From positions 1 through 64,000 of the forward strand of contig JAUCBJ010002302.1 of NCBI GenBank assembly GCA_032718475.1: 64,000 nucleotides of DNA, written 5' to 3'. Shown here piece after piece: positions 33,601 to 45,600 of this stretch (positions are counted from its first letter, which is position 1; each line of letters starts with the position of its first letter). The DNA comes from Nemertoderma westbladi (taxonomy: Eukaryota > Xenacoelomorpha > Nemertodermatida > Nemertodermatidae). Below the pieces are notes generated by a model. It did no database searches, was not told the DNA's origin, and saw only the letters and a list, made by a program, of their open reading frames with translations. Position numbers and translations under genes: made by a program.

Positions 33601-36600
33601 ACCGGACACATGCCTCTTCAGTCTAAACAATTTAACAATAGGACATCGACCGTTTTTCAATATTTTTTGTTTGTTTTACTCAGATGAATAATAGTACGTT
33701 AAAATATAGTTTCAGAAATTTCGGGGGGTTTATTTACTGTCCGGTTGTATAACTGAGTCGGAAACCGGACAGTCGGGAAATGAGGCCGGACGATTCTGAA
33801 ACCGGACATCGTCATTTTTTTTAATTAAAATTTTCTAATAAGCAAAGCGGAATGGAGTTCAAAAAACATGTTAAAATGTCTATGGAAATATTTTCGACTA
33901 AAAGTCAGTTCAGCCCTGGGGTGACTTGACTTGACAGTTTAATGCAATATATTCCAATTCCAGGGTTTTCTGTGACTTCCGTAGTAATTTTGTTTTAGTT
34001 TATTCGCAATAACTTGGCGGGATTTGTGCAAAGAATTTATTACGTCTGTCGATTGATTGATCGATTGCATCGATTGATCATTTTTTGAAATCACTAAATA
34101 TTAAGTTTATTACTTGTGTAAATAATTAATTAATGTTATTTCCAGAATATTATTATATTCTATATAATTATAATAATTGAATATTACTAAAAAAAATTTA
34201 CACTCTCCGCATAAATATACATATATATTCTAATAATCAATATTTTTCTACGACATTCCTCTCAGGTGAAACACTACCAACTCCCCCGTCAGTTACCTTC
34301 AACAAGGATCTTCTTTCTTCAACTAAGTTCCCAACTCCCCGTTACATAGATTCTCCACTTGAGGGCGCTGAACATAGATTGTTTGAGGATGCGATGGTTC
34401 AAACCGATGATAACAACAATTCAAATGATGTGTGTATGACGTCATTGTTAGGTGAGTTGAGTATAGTATGACGTCATTGTTGGGAGAGTTGAGTATAGTA
34501 TGACGTCATTGTTGGGTGAGTTGAGTATAGTATGACGTCATTGTTGGGTGAGTTGAGTATAGTATGACGTCATTGTTGGGTGAGTTGAGTATAGTATGAC
34601 GTCATTGTTGGGTGAGTTGAGTATAGTATGACGTCATTGTTGGGTGAGTTGAGTATAGTATGACGTCATTGTTGGGTGAGTTGAGTATAGTATGACGTCA
34701 TTGTTGGGAGAGTTGAGTATAGTATGACGTCATTGTTGGGTGAGTTGAGTATAGTATGACGTCATTGTTGGGTGAGTTGAGTATAGTATGACGTCATTGT
34801 TGGGTGAGTTGAGTATAGTATGACGTCATTGTTGGGTGAGTTGAGTATAGTATGACGTCATTGTTGGGGAGTTGAGTATAGTATGACGTCATTGTTGGGT
34901 GAGTTGAGTATAGTATGACGTCATTGTTGGGGAGTTGAGTATAGTATGACGTCATTGTTGGGTGAGTTGAGTATAGTATGACGTCATTGTTGGGTGAGTT
35001 GAGTATAGTATGACGTCATTGTTGGGGGAGTTGAGTATAGTATGACGTCATTGTTGGGTGAGTTGAGTATAGTATGACGTCATTGTTGGGTGAGTTGAGT
35101 ATAGTATGACGTCATTGTTGGGTGAGTTGAGTATAGTATGACGTCATTGTTGGGGGAGTTGAGTATAGTATGACGTCATTGTTGGGGGAGTTGAGTATAG
35201 TATGACGTCATTGTTGGGTGAGTTGAGTATAGTATGACGTCATTGTTGGGTGAGTTGAGTATAGTATGACGTCATTGTTGGGGAGTTGAGTATAGTATGA
35301 CGTCATTGTTGGGTGAGTTGAGTATAGTATGACGTCATTGTTGGGTGAGTTGAGTATAGTATGACGTCATTGTTGGGTGAGTTGAGTATAGTATGACGTC
35401 ATTGTTGGGGGAGTTGAGTATAGTATGACGTCATTGTTGGGTGAGTTGAGTATAGTATGACGTCATTGTTGGGTGAGTTGAGTATAGTATGACGTCATTG
35501 TTGGGTGAGTTGAGTATAGTATGACGTCATTGTTGGGTGAGTTGAGTATAGTATGACGTCATTGTTGGGTGAGTTGAGTATAGTATGACGTCATTGTTGG
35601 GTGAGTTGAGTATAGTATGACGTCATTGTTGGGGGAGTTGAGTATAGTATGACGTCATTGTTGGGGGAGTTGAGTATAGTATGACGTCATTGTTGGGTGA
35701 GTTGAGTATAGTATGACGTCATTGTTGGGGGAGTTGAGTATAGTATGACGTCATTGTTGGGGGAGTTGAGTATAGTATGACGTCATTGTTGGGTGAGTTG
35801 AGTATAGTATGACGTCATTGTTGGGGAGTTGAGTATAGTATGACGTCATTGTTGGGTGAGTTGAGTATAGTATGACGTCATTGTTGGGGGAGTTGAGTAT
35901 AGTATGACGTCATTGTTGGGGGAGTTGAGTATAGTATGACGTCATTGTTGGGTGAGTTGAGTATAGTATGACGTCATTGTTGGGGAGTTGAGTATAGTAT
36001 GACGTCATTGTTGGGTGAGTTGAGTATAGTATGACGTCATTGTTGGGTGAGTTGAGTATAGTATGACGTCATTGTTGGGGGAGTTGAGTATAGTATGACG
36101 TCATTGTTGGGGGAGTTGAGTATAGTATGACGTCATTGTTGGGTGAGTTGAGTATAGTATGACGTCATTGTTGGGTGAGTTGAGTATAGTATGACGTCAT
36201 TGTTGGGGGAGTTGAGTATAGTATGACGTCATTGTTGGGTGAGTTGAGTATAGTATGACGTCATTGTTGGGTGAGTTGAGTATAGTATGACGTCATTGTT
36301 GGGTGAGTTGAGTATAGTATGACGTCATTGTTGGGGGAGTTGAGTATAGTATGACGTCATTGTTGGGGGAGTTGAGTATAGTATGACGTCATTGTTGGGG
36401 GAGTTGAGTATAGTATGACGTCATTGTTGGGGGAGTTGAGTATAGTATGACGTCATTGTTGGGTGAGTTGAGTATAGTATGACGTCATTGTTGGGTGAGT
36501 TGAGTATAGTATGACGTCATTGTTGGGGGAGTTGAGTATAGTATGACGTCATTGTTGGGGGAGTTGAGTATAGTATGACGTCATTGTTGGGGGAGTTGAG

Positions 36601-39600
36601 TATAGTATGACGTCATTGTTGGGGGAGTTGAGTATAGTATGACGTCATTGTTGGGGGAGTTGAGTATAGTATGACGTCATTGTTGGGGGAGTTGAGTATA
36701 GTATGACGTCATTGTTGGGTGAGTTGAGTATAGTATGACGTCATTGTTGGGTGAGTTGAGTATAGTATGACGTCATTGTTGGGTGAGTTGAGTATAGTAT
36801 GACGTCATTGTTGGGGGAGTTGAGTATAGTATGACGTCATTGTTGGGGGAGTTGAGTATAGTATGACGTCATTGTTGGGGGAGTTGAGTATAGTATGACG
36901 TCATTGTTGGGGGAGTTGAGTATAGTATGACGTCATTGTTGGGTGAGTTGAGTATAGTATGACGTCATTGTTGGGTGAGTTGAGTATAGTATGACGTCAT
37001 TGTTGGGTGAGTTGAGTATAGTATGACGTCATTGTTGGGTGAGTTGAGTATAGTATGACGTCATTGTTGGGTGAGTTGAGTATAGTATGACGTCATTGTT
37101 GGGTGAGTTGAGTATAGTATGACGTCATTGTTGGGTGAGTTGAGTATAGTATGACGTCATTGTTGGGGGAGTTGAGTATATAGTCATGCTGCACTCCGAC
37201 CAACACTTTAATATTTATTCATTCGACTTGTATAATAGATGACACCACGGCCGATATTCCAGTTTCTACTAATATGCTCGTTTTGGAGGAAGGGTTGAGA
37301 ATGAAGTGTGATAAAGTCACCGAGTTGGAGAGTCGTCTTGTGGATAAACTCGCGTACATTGAGCAGTTAGAGGGAGAACTAGCCCAACGTGATGACGTCA
37401 TACAGAAAGTTAACGTTAATCTGAAGTCTCTGTGTGATAAAAACAGACGTCTCCAAGCCGAGGTGAGGCTATTCAAAACTCCTACAATAATAGTTTCATC
37501 ACCTATACACTATTTGGTTCCTCCATCTAATAATAGTTAGTTCCACCACCGGTCCACGTACTGTATTCGTTTCAAGATTTCAACATAATATATAGTTCCA
37601 ACACAATAGTTTTGTTAGTGACTATACTGTTAGTTGTATCGCGTCTATTAAGATAAGCCAAAGTCCAAAGTGGCATAATTATTTGTTGGATGGATTTAGG
37701 TTGATAACGAAATGCGGGCGAAGAACCAGGCGGTGGAGGAATACTCTCAGTTGTCTACACGTTATGAGGAAATGGGAGATCGTCTAAGAGACGTTGCCCA
37801 CTCCGCTAAGACCTCGAAGGATGCGACACAGAAGGAAGCCGATAGACAGCGTGACACCGCTGCCGCTACGCTGAAACACATGGAGGAGATGCTGGATGAA
37901 GCGAATGCTAAGTTACAAGAGCAAGACGACGTGGTACAAGAGACTGTGCGATTATCGGTTGCCATGTCTGAGTTGAACCGTAAGCTGGAAGATTATAAGA
38001 AGAATATCAGCGATATAAATAATGAAAAAACCAACGTTGTGCGAAAGTTAGCGGATAAGATGCGGGCATTGTCTGTAGTGGAGAAAGAGTTGCAGGATGA
38101 GAGGATGAGAGTTGTGGATGCCAAGTGTGAGATAAGTAAGCAGAACCAGACGAACCTTAACCTTAGGAAGGAAATTATTCGTGTTTCTACGGAAAACGAA
38201 GCTTCGAAACACGAGGTTACAGTTCTTAAAGATAAGGTTAATGATCTAGAGGATACGAAACAAGATTTGAAAGATAATCTTCTTGACCTTGAAAATCGAG
38301 TAAATAAGCAGGAAGAAATTCTACACACGAAAGATGAAGAGGTTATTATTCCAATAAAGAAAGAATTAAGTGATCTCGCAAAGCGCCTTGTTGAGCTAGA
38401 GAGGGAGAAAGATGTGGCCGTTTATGAGCTCGAGCAAATTTCCAAAGATGCCTTACGATTAAAGGATCAGTTGGAAGACATTGCATCGGAGAAGGAAGAT
38501 TTGGTAAAAGCCTTAGAAGTTAGTGAGGAAAGTTTCTGTAATTTCAAGCAGCGCCAAGATGCCATAGACTCCAAACAACATGCCGAGATTGAATCTCTTA
38601 CTAAGGAGGTTGAATCGCAGTACGAAGGCATAGCCGTGCTGGAGGAAGAACGAAATAATGCGGTCACGGAGCTGCGGGAAATACGGATGAAACTTCAGGA
38701 TAGCGAGTTAGAAGTGTCCAGGTTGGAGGCCTTCAAGAACATTGCAGGAAGCCTTAAAGATGAAGTGAAGGAATTAATGTTTGAGAAAGAAAGAAACATG
38801 AATGAGCATCTGAGATATTTAAATGAAATGGATATCGTAAAAGATCGTGAAGCAGGACGAACTGAGGAAATAATTATTTTGCATCAACAACTTAAGACGC
38901 TCACAGAAGGTTCAATGAATTCTACTAACGCGGAATTGGTAGAACTGAGAGAAAATGAAGTAAAACTTCAAAAGGATAAGGATATGTTGAAGATGAAGTT
39001 GGAGAAGTTATTGGAGCGAGATGGGCAGTTGCAGGTGGAACGGATTCGGTTGAAGGCGGATTTATCTGAGGTCGAATCCGATAAGCGCAACACCGAGGGT
39101 ATTCTTGTGAAACAGAGGGCGATGTTTGATGAGACGTTGTCCGTGTGTCGAGAGAAAATCCAAAACCTCGGGGCGGACGTCGGCGAGCTGAACGAACGGC
39201 TGGTTCGCGCGGAGGCGGAACGCGAGAGGATGAAGAGCGAGTTGGAGGAGGAACGAGGAACGGAGAGACGAGGTTCCGGAGAGGCGAGACGACTGACTCT
39301 GGAGGTATCGCGACTGCGGGACTGGGATCGCGAGTTGCAGACCGAGTACGGGAGGGCCACGCAGGAGATCACCGGACTCGTCGAGGATAATCGGAGACTC
39401 CGCGACGAGTTGGATCGGACGACGTCGTTAAACGAGTCGCTGGTGGCGGAGGTGTACCGGTCGCCCCGTCGCGTTCCGGCGTACGCCGACTCCGGTCGGA
39501 GTCCGGAGTCGGAGTCGGCCTCCCCACCGAACCGTCGGTACATCGCCGAACTGCAGACGGAGTTGGCCACGACAATCGGGAACTACCGGAGTATTCGGGG

Positions 39601-42600
39601 AAGGTTGGAGCGTTCCGAGGAGACTGTCAGTCGTCAGGCCATCCGACTCAGAAATCTTTGGAGTTGGGCAATGGATCGGTTGTCTGGGAAATCTAAGCAG
39701 AAAGGGGTGGCTATTAAATCACTGAGTCAATCAGATGTTACATCCGATATAGGTAAGTCCCGTTCCCTCCCGTCCCTTTCATTACATTTCATTTCATTAC
39801 ATTACTTTAATTTGGTACCATTTTACGGAATAATATAATGTATGAGGTATACGAGAGAAAGCAGATATTTATTCATGAAAAAGAAGTACCCAATCATAAA
39901 GAAAGCTATTTCAATGATAAATTTACGAATTGCATTTAAATACAATAGATTTATTGCCCTGAGTTATAGCCCATTCTGTAGTTTTACTGTAGTGCGATCA
40001 AAAACATTCTCTATATATTTGTACCCCGTCCATGAAATGTTTTTTTGTTGCTTTCTAGACCAACCCAACCAGAAGAGTCTCAACATAAGAACCAGTAAGA
40101 GTCTACCTGATTTAACGTTTAGTTTGTTCGGTGTAAATGCCATGGCCGAATCCCTAAACCCGGCGTCTAGGACCATCTACAACGAGGTTAGTGATAACAA
40201 CCTTGGGAGTAGGAGTAGCACTTGCCGTGTTTGAACGTGTTTTACTTTCACCGATAACTTTCTTTAAGGAACGGCAAAGTTATTGTAGAGCCTAAAACTC
40301 TGATGTAAAGAGTGAGCGAGTGATTTGTCATTGTGCAATGTTTCTGACGCATTACTTTGTTCAGACATACAAGAAACAAGCGTTGTCAAGGTTACTGGAT
40401 TTTACCGAAGATTAGCTGACCAAGCGGTAAAACTATACTTGCTGAGCATACTATCTAGCAGGCTCAACAAATCACTCAACTGGCGTTTCTGGCAAAAGTT
40501 GGAGCATTTATAGAAAATCTGGATGGCACACCTTCTTAGCTGACCAATCAGATGGCGATAATGCGAGGCTGATAATCAGGCGGGCGATTTTCTGGAGGTA
40601 TTGACCAATAGGGTTGGTGCGCGAAAAAATTGTTGGGCTATAGAAACAAATGAATAAGGGGTAAAAAGGTCCCCTGAACTGAATCGAGTGGCGGAGTGTT
40701 TGTTTTGTAAAAACACGAGGGAACGGTCTAAATGGCGGATTTAAGTAAGCGCGGGAACCCAATTTTGAAAATCGGCCGAAAAATGTTTTCTCTATGGGGA
40801 GGGTGAATTTGATCCATTTAAATACACATTTTATCTCAATCATTTCACACGCGGCTTATATCAATAGAAAGCGGAGAGAGAGTCTTGCGCGTCTACAATT
40901 AATTAAATTCATGATCATTAACATTGATAAAATACTGTTTGCAATTTTGCAAACTTGGTAGATTGCCTGACCCCGTATGTAAGCACTCACCAACTCAGCC
41001 ATATCCATTTATTGTTAACCAACCGCTGCTATGTACCACTTTTACGCTACCGCTGACAAGTACACATTTCAACTTAATGAACTTAAGCTGCAATACAGGA
41101 ATACTCCGATACTGCGATGCAATAGTTGGATAGGGCTGAGTGGTTGAGTGCTTGCATACCGGTCAGGCAATCTGCGAGTTTATAATTGTGAATTCATTCA
41201 TTTTATCAAAGTTCGTCACCATGAATTTAATTAATTGCAGTGTCAAAAGAAGCGCAAGCCTCTCCGCTTTCTATTGATATAAGCCATGTTTGAAATGATT
41301 GAGATTAAATGGGTCGTTCTCACAAAAAGTGGCCAAACTTTTATGTCAAAATGTCCATGCATTCGCACGGTTATATTTCCAAACGACACAGATTTAACCC
41401 CATGAACCTATATACCAATCGGAAGAGCGGAAATCTGCTCATATTTCAGCAAATTTTCAACAGATTACATTCACAACCTAGAGAATGACACCATTTCAAA
41501 TATCGAAAATGCATGTTTTTTGAAATGTCACATTGAATTATTTTTAAATATTTGGCTTCTGAGCTAAAGTAATGAGAGCAAAGGTTCCACATACCATACA
41601 TCAAAATAAAGCAAATTTAATGCTCTTTCACATACTATTGGTGGTTTTCAACCGAAGCTACTCACATTTTATATATTTACTATTTAGTAACAATTAATTA
41701 CGCCGTCACTAGGATTTTGTCCACCATGTAACGCTCGTTTTTATGACATGGTTTTTTTATATTTATTCACAACATCTTCAAGTGAGATATTTCTAAACGG
41801 CGATTTATTTAGCTATCAGCATGTAAAAAAATTATAAGAATTCGTTCATTAGAACTCGAGCATTGTGCGAAAACGTAAATCTACATAAAATACCGTCATT
41901 AGGAATGTCCTCAATGTAACGCTACTTTGAATAGCGATAACTTTTGCTTTACTAATCATATCGACACCATTGAGGGCTCATATGAAAGAGCAATCGCAGA
42001 TCTATCGAATCACATATTTGATTTTAATATAGTTTCAAAACAGACTATAGTCAACGCCATGCTAATGAAAAATGTCTTCAATGTCCATCATGTAACGCAT
42101 GTAACGCTGTCACAATCAATAGCGTTACACTTGAGACATGTCCACCATGTAACGTAGTTGGGCCTGAACATACCTAGCAGTACGAGTGGCGTTTCTTTTT
42201 ACAAATTAGGCAGTCAGGGTCAAATTAACAATAGTCGATGGTTTCTGGCTTTCAGTATTTAGTATAAACTACTGTAGTAGTAATATTATCTGTTGTAGTC
42301 TGTATTACTTAGTACTAACTACCTAAAGGGTTTAGGAAAAGCTCATGAGTTTGTTTACCTTTCTTTATTTCGGTTCTAAAACAGTACTTCTTAATCATCA
42401 TGCAATTACAATTGTCAAACGGAATTAAGCGTGTTGTGTCCGGTAAGAACTTCTCGATTGAATTTAGTGATGGTGTTACACGTGAAGGACATAGAGAGTA
42501 AGTTAGTGATGGGATGGCGTTACACGTGAAGGACTTAGTTACACGTGAAGGACTTAGAGATTACGTTAGTGATGGGATGGCGTTACACGTGAAGGACTTA

Positions 42601-45600
42601 GAGGTTAAGTTAGTGATGGGATGGCGTTACACGTGAAGGACTTAGAGATTAAGTTAGTGATGGCGTTACACGTGAAGGACTTAGTTAGTTACACGTGAAG
42701 GACTTAGAGATTAAGTTAGTGATGGCGTTACACGTGAAGGACTTAGAGATTAAGTTAGTGATGGCGTTACACGTGAATGACTTAGAGATAAGTTAGTGAT
42801 AGCGTTACACGTGAAGGACTTAGTTACACGTGAAGGACTTAGTTACACGTGAAGGACTTAGAGATTAAGTTAGTGATGGGATGGCGTTACACGTGAAAGA
42901 CTTAGAGGTTAAGTTAGTGATGGCGTTACACGTGAAGGACTTAGAGATTAAGTTAGTGATGGCGTTACACGTGAAGGACTTAGTTACACGTGAAGGACTT
43001 AGTTACACGTGAAGGACTTAGAGATTAAGTTAGTGATGGGATGGCGTTACACGTGAAGGACTTAGAGATTAAGTTAGTGATGGCGTTACACGTGAAGGAC
43101 TTAGAGATTAAGTTAGTGATGGCGTTACACGTGAAGGACTTAGTTAGTTACACGTGAAGGACTTAGAGATTAAGTTAGTGATGGGATGGCGTTACACGTG
43201 AAGGACTTAGAGATTACGTTAGTGATGGCGTTACACGTGAAGGACTTAGAGATTAAGTTAGTGATGGCGTTACAGGTGAAGAAGGACTTAGTTACACGTG
43301 AAGGACTTAGAGATTACGTTAGTGATGGGATGGCGTTACACGTGAAGGACTTAGAGATTAAGTTAGTGATGGCGTTACACGTGAAGGAATTAGAGATTAA
43401 GTTAGTGATGGCGTTACACGTGAAGGACTTAGAGATTAAGTTAGTGATGGCGTTACACGTGAAGGACTTAGAGATTAAGTTAGTGATGGCGTTACACGTG
43501 AAGGACTTAGAGATTAAGTTTGTGATGGTTTTAAGGACTCCGTTAACTATTTTATACAATTATTGTTACAATAATATGTATATTCATATTGTATGTATAC
43601 AATAATACAAACTAAATAATTTGCTGATTTGAAAAATATTATTTTCAGCCATTGGGTCGATAAATAAATCCGTAAAAAACCCGTATAAATATAAAATAAA
43701 TCCGTACATGACATTAAAGTGACTGTTGAATTTCTGGTATATATTTTAAATGTCAAATCTTGGATAATGATTGGCTAACAAGTAGCGTTACATTCGAGAC
43801 AACGAGTTAGATTGTGGGCGTTCTGTGAAATGAAGGCTGCTGATTGGCTTACAAGTAGCGTTACACCAGGGACAAGATGTTACATTGTGGACATTAGTTT
43901 TTCGCGAATAAAACCTTACGACTTTACTAAAAAAACGGCCCACTAGTGTATTCGAAATCGCCTCATCGAGAGCTCTCGAAATATGTATATATTTATATGG
44001 TTTTGACAAAAAAAAATTTGACAATTTTTTCTCAAAATTTTGGCCACTTTTTGTGAGAACAACCCAAATATGTATTTGAATGGATCTAAAATTACCCTCC
44101 ATATAATAAATTATCTGAACACTGCGTAGTGACGTCAAATTTGTAGCAGCCAATCACAGCCGATTTTCAAAATTGGCTTCCCGGGCTTACTTAAACCCGC
44201 CATTTAGACCGTTTCTTTGTGTTTTTACAAAAAACACACCGCTACTCGATTCAGGGTTCCTTGTTGTTGTTACCCCTTATTCGATTGTTTCTAGCCCAAC
44301 AATTTTTTCGCTCACCAACCCTATTATTGGGGAAGGAGCAGCCAGATGTCAGTTTACATCGCCACTTATTGAATTACTATTGTGCGGTGTAAATATTAGG
44401 CGTTAGGCGGCTCCATTATCTATCCAAAGTAATAAAATTTCACTATATTAATATTATTAGTTAATTTATTACTAACAACACTATGCATCGTTACAGCTTC
44501 CTGAAGTCGTGTCAGCGACGGATAGTGCGGAGGTTATTGCTGATCTTCGCAGCCAATTGGCGGTTTCTATGGAGAGAGGAGATATCCTAAAGGTGCAATT
44601 AAATGACCTTCAACGAGTTATCACTGGTAAGTTTTGGTTGTAAAGAGTTCAATTATTTAATAATATCTTCATATAAGTCTGTCTCATTATTATACCTGTG
44701 GCGAATGTCTGCATCAGCGGATATCCACGTGATTTCCGCGTCATCCGCACCAAGCTGACATGCAATATCTATAAGCACCATGTCTAAATATAATGGACAA
44801 TGCTGCCGTTGTTTGGCAATACACCCTATCCTAAAAAAACACATTTTGAGATATTAACCTAAACGCGTTTCCCCTAATTCAACATTGAAGACATTGTGAG
44901 AAATCGCCGATATTGGGTCCTATTGGAACTTAACAGGCTAACTTAGATTTTTTAAATAGAATAGATGGTGAGAGATGACGAAAAAGGGATTAAAGTGATA
45001 AAATAAAATTATAGGGTGTTTTGCCATTCAATGTAAGCTGAGTTGTTGGAGATAGGGTGTTTAACCAGGTTCTGGTTTCAAAGAAACTAGTAAAATCAGT
45101 GATTTTTTGTTCTGCCAGCATGTTTTGTAGAGCATTTTGTATCACGTATTATTAGTTTAGAGCTTGCTGGAGTTGGGGTAGGTGTAAAACGCGGATCCGG
45201 ATCCGGATCCGGATTCATGATCCGGATACGGATCAGGACCCGGATTTGCGAGTGTAAAAGGCGGATCCGGATTTACATACAATCCGTAACTGAGTGTAAT
45301 ATGCGGATTCTGAAATACGCAATCCGTATTGCAGTGTATAACGCGGATTCATATATTTTGTGAATCCGGAATGGAGTGTAAAATACGGATTTACGTTAAT
45401 TACCAAGTTTTAATGGATCCGGAATGGAGTGTAAAACACGGATTTTCGTTAATTATCAAGTTTTGTTGGATCCGGAATGGAGTGTAAAACACGGATTTAC
45501 GTTAATTACCAAGTTTTATTGGATCCGGAATGGAGTGTAAAACACGGATTTTCGTTAATTACCAAGTTTTAATGGATCCGGAATGGAGTGTAAAACACGG

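Noticed and set aside
27776-37183. CRISPR-like arrays
   Set aside because: Units are contiguous tandem repeats with no unique spacers, in an animal gene, and no cas genes are present.
40953-41190. Two inverted tRNA-like segments (GGCTGAGTGGTTGAGTGC)
   Set aside because: They resemble a tRNA A-box but lack a B-box and pair with each other as arms of the intron 12 palindrome; more likely part of that element.
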